Assembly: GCA_028290595.1 (NCBI GenBank)
Contig: JAQGJO010000520.1
Location: 1 to 18,062, forward strand
Reading direction: 5' to 3'
Length of the DNA stretch: 18,062 nucleotides
Source of the DNA: Hyphomicrobiales bacterium
GTDB taxonomy: Bacteria; Pseudomonadota; Alphaproteobacteria; Rhizobiales; Beijerinckiaceae
Shown: positions 1 to 7,158 of the stretch, in pieces
How the letters are laid out: the number at the start of each line of letters is the position of its first letter
Numbering within the stretch: position 1 is the stretch's first letter
Position numbers and translations under genes: made by a program
Notes under the pieces: model-generated
Databases searched by the model: none
What the model saw: only the letters and a program-made list of their open reading frames with translations
What the model was told of the DNA's origin: nothing

Positions 1-1566
1 TGCGTCGAGAATATCGAAGTAGAGCGGATTCGGCTCGCGGGCGATGACCTGTGGCCGCGCCGTGCCGTCGACGTGCACGACGGCAGGAATGCGATCGGCC
101 CATTGCGTCTTGACGTTGCAGGTGATCGTCATGAAACGGCAGGCATAGGCGTTGGCCGCCGTCACGTCGAAGACCTCCGCCGCGTCAGCCTCGGTCGTGA
201 CCGGGGCGAAGGGCATGAATTCGGTCCGGTCCAGCCGCTTGTTGATCGAATCATTGATGTCGCGGCGGTGCGGCGAGGCAATGATCGAACGCGCGCCGAG
301 CGCCCGCGGCCCATATTCCATGCGGCCGAGAAAGGTCGCGACGACGCCGCCATCGGCGATGAGGCGCGCCGCGGTTTCGGCCGGATTGCCTTCAACCGGT
401 TTGATGCGGCTGTCGTGGGCGAGAATCCGCTTGGTGGCGACGGGGTCGAAATCGCGCCCGGTATAGACGTGATCGAGGCGGCGGCGCTGCTTCAGCCAGG
501 CGGGCATGCCGTCGCGGCGCAGCAGATAATCGAGCGCGCCGCCGATCGTCAGGCCTTCGTCGCCCATCGGCGGCACCACGAACACTTCATCGACACCGTC
601 GAGCTCGGCGATGCGCTGGTTTAGTTTGACGTTGGCGAAGAGGCCGCCGGCCAAACCAATGCGCGATACTTTTTCGCGCGCCAGAATCTTGCGCATGGAC
701 TCGAGGATGACGGCTTCCGTCGCCACCTGGATCGAGGCGGCGCAGATTTCGCGTGGCTGACCCGCACAAGCCTCGAGATAAAAAGACCGCTGGCTTTCGG
801 CGCTGGTGAAACGGCTGCCGATGATACCGTTGTCGTCAACGGTGAAAGGTTCGCGGAACTTGTCGGCGAGGACAGGCTCGCCGAAGGCGGCCAGCCCGGT
901 GATCTTGCCTTCGTGATGCAGCGGCTTGAAGCCGAGCGCCTCGGTCACATACATATAGGCGCGGGCGATGCTGTCGTTGCGGTAGTCGCCGAGCAGCCAG
1001 CGGTCGTCACCGAACAGGCAGGAGATGCGCTCGTCGCGGAAGATGCGCTGGCTGTAGTTGACGTTATCGCCGTATCCGTCCGCGGTGTAGAGCAGCGCAT
1101 TGTCCCAATCCGTGTGGAACAGCGACGGCAGGGCATGCGCCTCGTGATGATTGGCGAAATGCACCACCGTCTTGGCAGGGAGACCGAAGCGCGCCCGCAG
1201 GGTGGCGACATTCAATATGGCATTGGGGTCGGACGTGCCGGCGCGGTTGAGCCTGGCGGCCAGATCTACGGTCTTGGCCGATTTGCCCTGGATGGATTCG
1301 GCAATCCGGCGGGGGAAGGAGGCACGCAGCATGCCGCGCTCCACCAGCATGCGGCTGAACACCGCGACGTCGATGGCGGATCGGTCAATGCCGGCGATGG
1401 ACAGAACTTCGTCGACGCAGACGGAGGGATCGCCACCGTCTTTTTTCACCCGGGTCAGGCGTTCCTTCTGCACGGCTGCGACGAGGGTATAATCGTCGAA
1501 AAGCGCTGCGCTGGAATCGTGTACGCCCCAGTGAACGCTCAAGATTATCGCCAATATGCACCTCAC
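1..1566 (-). CDS. NodU/CmcH-family carbamoyltransferase, C-terminus cut by window edge
   Basis: Enzymes of this family transfer a carbamoyl group from carbamoyl phosphate, through a carbamoyl-adenylate, to a hydroxyl of a sugar, antibiotic or lipid. Translation of the minus strand gives an open frame of about 522 codons with family hallmarks: an N-terminal HWGVHDSSAAL segment, the metal-binding NHHEAHALPSLF motif, an ADGYGDN segment, and near the window edge VHVDGTARPQV, typical of the C-terminal YrdC/Sua5-like domain. The frame is still open at base 1, so roughly the last 50 residues are missing, judged from the usual 550-600 residue length. The start is uncertain: GTG at 1566 is given, but TTG at 1554 has a better Shine-Dalgarno (GAGGTG) and would begin MAIILSVHWG. 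The carbamoyl acceptor is unknown. The next gene upstream on the same strand encodes a membrane protein, which allows, but does not prove, a role in modifying a lipid or surface glycan. Confidence 0.9.
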   Translation of the reverse strand, partial: MRCILAIILSVHWGVHDSSAALFDDYTLVAAVQKERLTRVKKDGGDPSVCVDEVLSIAGIDRSAIDVAVFSRMLVERGMLRASFPRRIAESIQGKSAKTVDLAARLNRAGTSDPNAILNVATLRARFGLPAKTVVHFANHHEAHALPSLFHTDWDNALLYTADGYGDNVNYSQRIFRDERISCLFGDDRWLLGDYRNDSIARAYMYVTEALGFKPLHHEGKITGLAAFGEPVLADKFREPFTVDDNGIIGSRFTSAESQRSFYLEACAGQPREICAASIQVATEAVILESMRKILAREKVSRIGLAGGLFANVKLNQRIAELDGVDEVFVVPPMGDEGLTIGGALDYLLRRDGMPAWLKQRRRLDHVYTGRDFDPVATKRILAHDSRIKPVEGNPAETAARLIADGGVVATFLGRMEYGPRALGARSIIASPHRRDINDSINKRLDRTEFMPFAPVTTEADAAEVFDVTAANAYACRFMTITCNVKTQWADRIPAVVHVDGTARPQVIAREPNPLYFDILDA

Positions 1567-1695
1567 CCCTGCGCCGTCAGACTGCTGCCCATCGAGCCGA
1601 TGACTGGTTTTGACCCGATTCTGCGGCCAGATCAACGGTTTCAGGTGGCGCTTTTGTGACCAGAGAGGTTTGCTTCGGGGAGGTCTGCGGCGACG

Positions 1696-2751
1696 TCAGT
1701 GCTTGAGCAGGGCAGTGGGTGGATCGAGGTCCTTGGTCGCCTTGCCGAGTTGCGAGCGTTCAAACAGCAGAATGACTGGAATCGACATGAGCAGCGGCGC
1801 CAAAAGGTAGAACAGCCGCCAGACGAGGAGGGCGGCGAAAACCGAAGTGGCGGGAATCTGCGGCATGATCGCCAGGAACACCGCTTCCATGACGCCGACC
1901 CCGCCGGGCACCTGGGACAGGAGGCCGGCCGAAAACGACAGCAGGAACGCGCCGAGCACAATGGCGAAACCGGGGTTTCCCTCCGCCGGCAAGGCAAAAT
2001 AGATGATGCCGGCCGCGCCCGCCAATTCCAGCGGCGCCGCCAGATATTGCCGGGCGACGACGGGCATGCGCGGATAGACGAGTTTGAAGGAGCCGATCTG
2101 CAGCGGTTTGAAATGCAGCCAGGCGCCGATCGTATAAAGAAAACAAAGGGACAGCAGGACGACGCCGAAAATCCGCGCCGGCGTCTCGCCGAGATTGAAT
2201 TTCGGCGACAGGCTGGTCAGTGGCTTGAGGATCTGCGGTTCCCAGAGCAGCACCCAGCCGAGCAGCAGCATGGTGCCGAAGGCGAAGGTGAACGAGCAGA
2301 GCGCCACCAGCACCGCGACCTCGGCGCCGCTCAACCCCTTGGCGGTGTAGGCGCGAAACCGCACCATGCCGCCGGAAAAAACCGAGGCGCCGATATTGTG
2401 CGACAGGGCGTAGGTGACGAAGGAACAGATCGAGACATAAAGCCAGGAAATGCCGTGCTGCCGGTCGAGATGGATGAGGGCGATGCGGTCGTACCAGGCC
2501 AGGGCTGCATAGGCGACCAGGGTCGATAGGCCGGCAAGCAGGTAGGAATGCGGTGGGATGATCGCCAGTTTCTCGGTAATGGCATGGACGATGATGCCGA
2601 GGTCGCTGGTGAAGCCCCCAGCATCGAGCTGGGCCTTGATGGACGGATCGACAGAGACTTCGTGAAGAAGTTTAAAATACAGTAGTTTGACAGACCAAGC
2701 CACGGCCACGAGCCCGACGACAGGCCAGAAGAAATTCTTTAACTGCTTCAC
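1696..2751 (-). CDS. Lysylphosphatidylglycerol-synthase transmembrane-domain (YbhN/UPF0104) family protein
   Basis: This is a 351-residue integral inner-membrane protein with about eight hydrophobic segments, the first near residues 8-27. It carries signatures of the LPG_synthase_TM family: SHNIGASVFSGGMVRFRAY in the middle and SQVPGGVGVMEAVFLA near residues 275-295. There is no soluble C-terminal aminoacyl-transferase domain, so it is the flippase-like membrane part only and is not expected to make lysyl-phosphatidylglycerol by itself. Relatives are found in lipid and hopanoid loci, but the substrate is not known here. The start is GTG, preceded by GAGAGGG at short spacing; an ATG overlapping it is out of frame and followed at once by a stop. 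The neighbouring carbamoyltransferase gene lies 129 bp downstream on the same strand and could be co-transcribed. The family call is firm and the function is open. Confidence 0.88.
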   Translation of the reverse strand: MKQLKNFFWPVVGLVAVAWSVKLLYFKLLHEVSVDPSIKAQLDAGGFTSDLGIIVHAITEKLAIIPPHSYLLAGLSTLVAYAALAWYDRIALIHLDRQHGISWLYVSICSFVTYALSHNIGASVFSGGMVRFRAYTAKGLSGAEVAVLVALCSFTFAFGTMLLLGWVLLWEPQILKPLTSLSPKFNLGETPARIFGVVLLSLCFLYTIGAWLHFKPLQIGSFKLVYPRMPVVARQYLAAPLELAGAAGIIYFALPAEGNPGFAIVLGAFLLSFSAGLLSQVPGGVGVMEAVFLAIMPQIPATSVFAALLVWRLFYLLAPLLMSIPVILLFERSQLGKATKDLDPPTALLKH

Positions 2752-2883
2752 ATGCCCTCTCGCCTAATCATTCGTCCAAGTAAGCTTGTCTGCCGGTCCA
2801 GCATCCCAAGACCATGCGATCCGTGCATGTCTTCGTGACCGATGCAAGACATTCCCGCTGCGATTTAAGGAATTTGGCCCGCA

Positions 2884-2924
2884 AAAAGCAAAACGCGGCC
2901 CAGCCTCTCGGCCGGACCGCGTTT
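2884..2924 (-). terminator. Rho-independent terminator of fliJ
   Basis: On the minus strand the arms AAACGCGG and CCGCGTTT (2917-2924 with 2891-2898) form the base. A wobble pair and the inner arms CCGGCC/GGCTGG continue it, giving about 15 bp closed by a GAGA tetraloop. The stem is followed by TTTTGCTTTTT. It lies 33 bp past the fliJ stop codon, as expected for an intrinsic terminator, and separates fliJ from the membrane-protein gene downstream. Confidence 0.85.
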
Positions 2925-2956
2925 CGCAATATCGAAGCGCAATATCGAAGAATGTA

Positions 2957-3364
2957 TCAGGCGCCGGCGGGGCGCAGGGACATCAGTTCGCCGTCGGGAC
3001 GATCTCTCGCGATATCGGCAATCCGTTCGCCGCTTTTTTCGCGTCCTTCAAGGCTCTGGACTTTGGCCAGCTCCTCCTGGGCTTCGCGAAGCTGGCTCTT
3101 GGCTTCGTCGAGCTGGGTGCGCAATTCGGCGGCGGAAGTGTTGAGATTGTCCCGGCGGGTGCGTGCTGCACGCGCGTAGGTGGAATAGGCGAAGTGAGCG
3201 GGGTCGGAGTTGCCCGACTTCTGCTCTTCGGTGGCGATCTCGCGATCGAGATCGGTGCACATGCGGGAGAATTCCGCGATCATGGCCTCGATCTGGGCCA
3301 CACGACGGCGTTTCTCTTCCGCCTGAAATCTCTTGAGTCGAATCAGTGTATCCCGCGACTTCAT
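2957..3364 (-). CDS. fliJ: Flagellar export protein FliJ
   Basis: FliJ is the small coiled-coil stalk of the flagellar type III export apparatus. It sits in the FliI ATPase ring at the base of the export gate and links it to FlhA. The 135-residue product opens with MKSRDTLIRLKRFQAEEKRRR, typical of alphaproteobacterial FliJ, and is almost wholly charged helix: heptad-like stretches around residues 5-45 and 70-115 (AAELRTQLDEAKSQLREAQE) predict an antiparallel coiled coil. The start is ATG with GGAG eight bases upstream. The gene is usually the immediate downstream partner of fliI, but here it stands alone: upstream is a non-coding region shared with divergent ctrA, and downstream is its own terminator. 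A short, low-complexity helical protein is hard to prove by eye, but the N-terminus and the ctrA context support the call. Confidence 0.85.
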   Translation of the reverse strand: MKSRDTLIRLKRFQAEEKRRRVAQIEAMIAEFSRMCTDLDREIATEEQKSGNSDPAHFAYSTYARAARTRRDNLNTSAAELRTQLDEAKSQLREAQEELAKVQSLEGREKSGERIADIARDRPDGELMSLRPAGA

Positions 3365-3891
3365 GACGCGAACTCCAAACGCTGTTGAACGCTGCGCCGG
3401 TGAGACCTTCTGGTTTTCACCGGCTGTTTACTAATGACCGCGAGACAGATTCACCATGCCACAGCAATGTAACTGCTTCGTTACCAGGCAAACGTAATCC
3501 GGCATGATTTGTGTCTCGAAACGGCGAATCGAGCGGGCCGCGAATCAGTCATTTTTCATTAACGAACGCGTCGCGTGTGCCGTCGCTCACCGGGCCAGCG
3601 GCCGGCCCTTGGACACAAGTGTTTACGAGGTCGAGTCAAAAGAGTCGGTTGTGAATCTTTCTTAATGCAAAACTTTAATTAAAATTTTCGACTGATGTTA
3701 CTGATTTTGAAAGATTTGCGCTTTTAATGGTTTTGTATGTATGAAGATGGTGAACCGAAAACACGCTTTGTTAACCAATCGCCGTTAACACTATGAAGCC
3801 GGTAGAAGACGGGATTGCTCCGTTGGCCGATTGTCCGTGACGTTGCTCGCCAGTTCGGGGGCTCATCGCGGTACAAGGGTGGGGACCTGAC
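3365..3891. promoter_or_regulatory. fliJ-ctrA divergent control region with GANTC and TTAA motifs
   Basis: This 527-bp non-coding stretch separates divergent fliJ and ctrA. It contains GANTC sites at 3448-3452, 3526-3530, 3542-3546, 3633-3637, 3642-3646 and 3653-3657, with two more just inside fliJ (3335-3339, 3340-3344). GANTC is the target of the alphaproteobacterial CcrM methyltransferase. It also has TTAA at 3559, 3662, 3675, 3679, 3724, 3771 (as TTAACCAAT) and 3785; TTAA is the CtrA half-site. No pair has the classic seven-base spacing. The part from about 3640 to 3790 is clearly AT-rich compared with its surroundings. By analogy with Caulobacter, methylation-sensitive and CtrA-dependent control of ctrA is likely. 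I could not place a -35/-10 pair with confidence. Confidence 0.7.
3396..3424. repeat. Hairpin in the fliJ leader
   Basis: GCCGGTGA (3396-3403) and TCACCGGC (3417-3424) are perfect inverted arms. An inner ACC/GGT pair and a four-base TTCT loop extend the stem to about 11 bp with small bulges. It lies 32 bp upstream of the fliJ start, inside its probable 5' leader. No T-tract follows on either strand, so it is not an obvious terminator; a protein-binding palindrome or leader structure is possible. Confidence 0.5.
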
Positions 3892-4593
3892 ATGCGCGTA
3901 TTACTTATTGAAGACGACAGCGCGACTGCCCAAAGCATCGAGCTGATGCTGAAATCCGAGAACTTCAACGTCTATACGACGGACCTTGGTGAAGAAGGTA
4001 TCGATCTCGGCAAATTGTACGATTACGACATTATCTTGCTCGACCTTAACCTCCCGGACATGTCCGGTTACGAGGTGCTGCGGACCCTGCGGGTCGCAAA
4101 GGTAAAGACACCGATCCTGATTCTCTCCGGTCTTGCCGGCATTGAGGACAAGGTGAAGGGCCTCGGCTTCGGCGCCGACGACTATCTCACCAAGCCGTTC
4201 CATAAAGACGAGCTGGTGGCACGCATTCATGCCATCGTCCGCCGCTCCAAGGGGCACGCGCAGTCGGTCATCACGACCGGCGATCTCGTCGTCAATCTCG
4301 ATCAGAAGACGGTCGAAGTCGGCGGCAACCGCGTGCATCTGACCGGCAAGGAATACCAGATGCTGGAACTGCTTTCGCTTCGCAAGGGCACGACCCTGAC
4401 GAAGGAAATGTTCCTCAATCATCTTTACGGCGGCATGGACGAGCCGGAACTGAAGATCATCGACGTCTTCATCTGCAAGCTGCGCAAGAAGCTCGCCAAT
4501 GCCAGCGATGGCCGCAATTATATCGAGACCGTCTGGGGCCGCGGTTATGTGCTGCGCGAGCCGAGCGACGCCGACGAGCGGATCACCGCCTGA
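3892..4593 (+). CDS. ctrA: Cell-cycle response regulator CtrA
   Basis: CtrA is the OmpR-type master regulator of alphaproteobacteria, acting on cell division, DNA methylation, flagellar and chemotaxis genes after phosphorylation through CckA and ChpT. The 233-residue product has a receiver at residues 1-115 with acidic pair D8/D9, phospho-acceptor D51 ([13 protein letters not shown]) and the switch lysine in DDYLTKPF. A winged-helix domain follows at about 125-225 ([37 protein letters not shown]). The recognition helix and D51 position agree with known CtrA. ATG is preceded by GGTGGGG. A strong terminator follows 25 bp downstream, so the gene is monocistronic. It diverges from fliJ and converges on the chemotaxis operon. 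The upstream GANTC and TTAA motifs suggest cell-cycle-timed autoregulation. The C-terminus ends ITA rather than the double alanine of the Caulobacter degradation tag. Confidence 0.97.
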   Translation: MRVLLIEDDSATAQSIELMLKSENFNVYTTDLGEEGIDLGKLYDYDIILLDLNLPDMSGYEVLRTLRVAKVKTPILILSGLAGIEDKVKGLGFGADDYLTKPFHKDELVARIHAIVRRSKGHAQSVITTGDLVVNLDQKTVEVGGNRVHLTGKEYQMLELLSLRKGTTLTKEMFLNHLYGGMDEPELKIIDVFICKLRKKLANASDGRNYIETVWGRGYVLREPSDADERITA

Positions 4594-4618
4594 GGCAGAC
4601 GATTTCAGGATGAATGTG

Positions 4619-4651
4619 AAAAGCCCCGCTAGATGCGGGGCTTTTTCTTTT
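4619..4651. terminator. Bidirectional terminator between ctrA and cheR
   Basis: The perfect arms AAAAGCCCCGC (4619-4629) and GCGGGGCTTTT (4635-4645) enclose a five-base loop and are followed on the plus strand by TTTTTCTTTT. On the minus strand the stem ends in a shorter T-run (CTTTTCAC). It sits 25 bp after the ctrA stop and 10 bp after the cheR stop, so it can end both convergent transcripts. Confidence 0.9.
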
Positions 4652-4660
4652 AGCGCATTT

Positions 4661-5506
4661 TCAGGCTGAAATGGCGCGTTTGAGATCGGCGTCGAGCCCG
4701 ACCGGTTTCAGCAGCAGCGAGGGATGCTCCAGCAGAGGCTGGAAGAGATGCTCGCCGCCGGGGAGGAATTCGGTCGCGCCAAGCACCAGCACGCCGTCCG
4801 GCTCCAGCGTCTGCGCCATCCGGGCTATGACGGATTTGCGGGTTTGCGGGCTGAAATACATCAGCACGTTGCGGCAGAAGACGATGTCGAAGGTGCCGAG
4901 CCGGTCGAAGCTATGCAGCAGGTTGAGCTGCTGGAAGCGGACTCGCGAACGAATGTGCTCGACGACGCGCCATTGGTCCTTGTCGCGGTGGAAATAGCGC
5001 AACAGCAGAGAGATCGGCAGGCCGCGCTGGACCTCAAACTGATTGTAGAGCCCGGCGCGGGCCGTCTCGAGGGCCGAGCCCGAGAGGTCGGTGGCGACGA
5101 TCTCGATCTGCCAGCCGGCAAGCCGGCGCGCTTCTTCGTCGAGGATCATGGCGAGCGAATAGGGCTCCTGCCCGGTCGCGCAGGCGGCAGACCAGATGCG
5201 GATGCGGCGCGTGTCGCGCTTGGCCTCGACGAGACGCGGTAGCATGACCGTGCGGAACAGTTCAAAGGGCTGGCGATCGCGAAAGAAGAACGTCTCGCTC
5301 GTCATCATGGCGTCGGCGACAAGCCCGACGAGCTGCGGGTCCTGCTTGCCCAGCATCTGCTTGACGAGATCCGCGGTGCTGGCGAAACCGCACTTGCGCA
5401 GGATCGGCGCGAGCCGTGATTCCACCAGATATTCCTGGCCTTCGTGAACGACGACGCCGGTGGTCTTCTGGATGAACGTTCTGAATTGCGCGAACCAGTC
5501 GGTCAT
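4661..5506 (-). CDS. cheR: Chemoreceptor methyltransferase CheR
   Basis: CheR transfers methyl groups from S-adenosylmethionine to glutamates of chemoreceptors for adaptation. The 281-residue protein has the N-terminal helical domain (about 1-75), the TSETFFFRD motif, and the Rossmann methyltransferase domain with SAACATGQEPYSLAM for SAM binding. ATDLSGSALETARAGLY and FDIVFCRNVLMYF follow. Length is normal. ATG overlaps the cheB stop by four bases (ATGA), so the two are translationally coupled. It is the last gene of the cheA-W-Y-B-R operon and is followed by the terminator shared with ctrA. No methyl-accepting receptor is encoded in the window, so the substrate receptor lies elsewhere. Confidence 0.96.
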   Translation of the reverse strand: MTDWFAQFRTFIQKTTGVVVHEGQEYLVESRLAPILRKCGFASTADLVKQMLGKQDPQLVGLVADAMMTSETFFFRDRQPFELFRTVMLPRLVEAKRDTRRIRIWSAACATGQEPYSLAMILDEEARRLAGWQIEIVATDLSGSALETARAGLYNQFEVQRGLPISLLLRYFHRDKDQWRVVEHIRSRVRFQQLNLLHSFDRLGTFDIVFCRNVLMYFSPQTRKSVIARMAQTLEPDGVLVLGATEFLPGGEHLFQPLLEHPSLLLKPVGLDADLKRAISA

Positions 5507-6192
5507 CCGGCGCGCTCCGTGACGGAGCTGCGGAAGAGCGAGGCCACTTTCAGGCCCATGACGTCGATCGACAGGATGGCCGAGGCATAGCCTTTTTCGG
5601 CGACGGCGCCGGGCATACCCCAGGCGACGCTGGTCTCCTGATCCTGAACGATGACATTGCCGCCGGCTTCGACGATGGCGCGCGAACCGTCCAATCCATC
5701 CTGGCCCGTACCCGTCAGCACGATGGCGAGCAGCGACGATCCGAAACTCGCGGCCGCCGAGCGGAACAGCACGTCGACGGCGGGCTTGCAGAAATTCTCG
5801 CTGTCGCCGTCATCAAGATGCATGACGGCGCGGCTGGCGCGGCCGTGCAGGCGCAGGTGCCGCCCTGACGGCGCGATATAGATATGCCCCGCAATCGGCG
5901 CGAAGCCATGGATCGCCGTGCTTGTGCGCCGGCCGCTCACCCGTTCGAGATAGGTCGCGACCATGGTGGAGAAATCCGCCGGCATGTGCAGGACGATGAA
6001 GATCGGAACCGGAATGGTGCAGGGCTGAAGCGATTGCAGCAGGGTGGTGAGGGCTTCCGGGCCACCCGTCGATGCGCCGATGACGATCGCTTTGGGAATG
6101 GAGCGGGAATAGGCGCGCAATGTCGGGATGGCGCTGGCCAGTTCGGTCCTGCTCGTCCGTTCGGATATCAGCGCAGAGGCACGTTTGATCAT
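5503..6192 (-). CDS. cheB: Receiver-less CheB-type methylesterase
   Basis: CheB removes methyl groups from chemoreceptor glutamates and deamidates glutamines. This 229-residue protein begins with about 33 poorly defined residues and then contains only the catalytic domain. The triad is visible: S41 in GASTGGPEAL, H69 in VLHMPADF and D165 in LTGTGQDGLDG; the S-to-D and H-to-D spacings match classical CheB closely. Typical CheB (about 350 residues) has an N-terminal receiver and linker that inhibit the esterase until phosphorylated; both are absent. Only 46 bp separate it from cheY upstream, leaving no room for a broken receiver, so this is native architecture and not a frameshift. Regulation by CheA phosphorylation in the usual way is therefore unlikely. 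The start has AAGG upstream, and the gene overlaps cheR by four bases. Confidence 0.93.
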   Translation of the reverse strand: MIKRASALISERTSRTELASAIPTLRAYSRSIPKAIVIGASTGGPEALTTLLQSLQPCTIPVPIFIVLHMPADFSTMVATYLERVSGRRTSTAIHGFAPIAGHIYIAPSGRHLRLHGRASRAVMHLDDGDSENFCKPAVDVLFRSAAASFGSSLLAIVLTGTGQDGLDGSRAIVEAGGNVIVQDQETSVAWGMPGAVAEKGYASAILSIDVMGLKVASLFRSSVTERAG

Positions 6193-6237
6193 CGTTCAGC
6201 CTTTTTCGGAGGAATGCGTAGTGTCAGGTCAGGTTGT

Positions 6238-6603
<366 letters not shown>

Positions 6604-6639
6604 TTTAGGCTCCGGGATCTTTCCGGGTTGCGTCGATCA

Positions 6640-7158
6640 TCAGGCAGCGCTGGCAATCGACGTTTCCATGACAAGGCGTTCGATATCGAGCACGGGCACG
6701 ATCCGTCCGGCATCGTTGTAGAGAAGGGCGGTGACGCGGGCGCGCGCGTCGGCAACATGCGAGGGCACCGGAATCCGCTGCGTCTCGTTGAACTGGACGA
6801 CATCGTGGACAGCGTCGACGATGAGCGCGAAATCCTCGCCGGCGTATTCGATGCAGACAGCGAACGGGTTCTTCTCGTTCTGGCTGCCGGGCAGATCCAT
6901 ACGCAAATCCAGACGCTTGCGCAGGCTGATGGCGTTGACCGCCTTGCCGCGCAGATTGATCAATCCGACGATATGCGGCGGCGCCCGCGGCACCGGGGTC
7001 ACCGCGCCGATGCGGAACACCGTGCGCACGCAGTCGATCGGCAGGCCGAAGGTTTCGCCGGCAACCGTGATCGTAAAGACGAGATTGGAAAGCGCCGCTG
7101 CCTGCTCCCTGGAAGCATCGTGCATGCTCGAACGGCGAAACAGTTCCGGACGGTTCAT
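6640..7158 (-). CDS. cheW: Chemotaxis coupling protein CheW
   Basis: CheW bridges chemoreceptors and the CheA kinase in the membrane-associated array. The 172-residue product carries one CheW domain from about residue 25 to 165. Features include LVFTITVAGETFGLPIDCVRTV, the receptor-contact region around GLINLRGKAVNAISLRKRL, and the terminal ALLYNDAGRIVPVLDIERL. About 24 extra N-terminal residues precede the domain; M12 (MHDASREQ) is a possible shorter start. The annotated ATG overlaps the cheA stop by four bases (ATGA), which argues for coupled translation from cheA and favours the longer start. Confidence 0.95.
   Translation of the reverse strand: MNRPELFRRSSMHDASREQAAALSNLVFTITVAGETFGLPIDCVRTVFRIGAVTPVPRAPPHIVGLINLRGKAVNAISLRKRLDLRMDLPGSQNEKNPFAVCIEYAGEDFALIVDAVHDVVQFNETQRIPVPSHVADARARVTALLYNDAGRIVPVLDIERLVMETSIASAA

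Noticed and set aside
913..1659. Plus-strand open frames opposite the carbamoyltransferase and membrane protein
   Set aside because: The minus-strand frames carry clear family motifs; the plus-strand translations do not resemble any protein.
3559..3788. A full CtrA site (TTAA-N7-TTAA) upstream of ctrA
   Set aside because: Seven TTAA half-sites were checked pairwise; the nearest pairs are spaced 9 and 10 bases apart, never 7. Only half-sites, such as TTAACCAAT at 3771, can be claimed.
3793..3840. 15-codon upstream reading frame before ctrA
   Set aside because: It has no Shine-Dalgarno and no recognisable leader-peptide feature; chance is a sufficient explanation.
6193..6237. A frameshifted or degraded CheB receiver between cheY and cheB
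   Set aside because: Only 45 bases lie between the genes and cheY is an intact CheY-type receiver, so there is no room for a relic.
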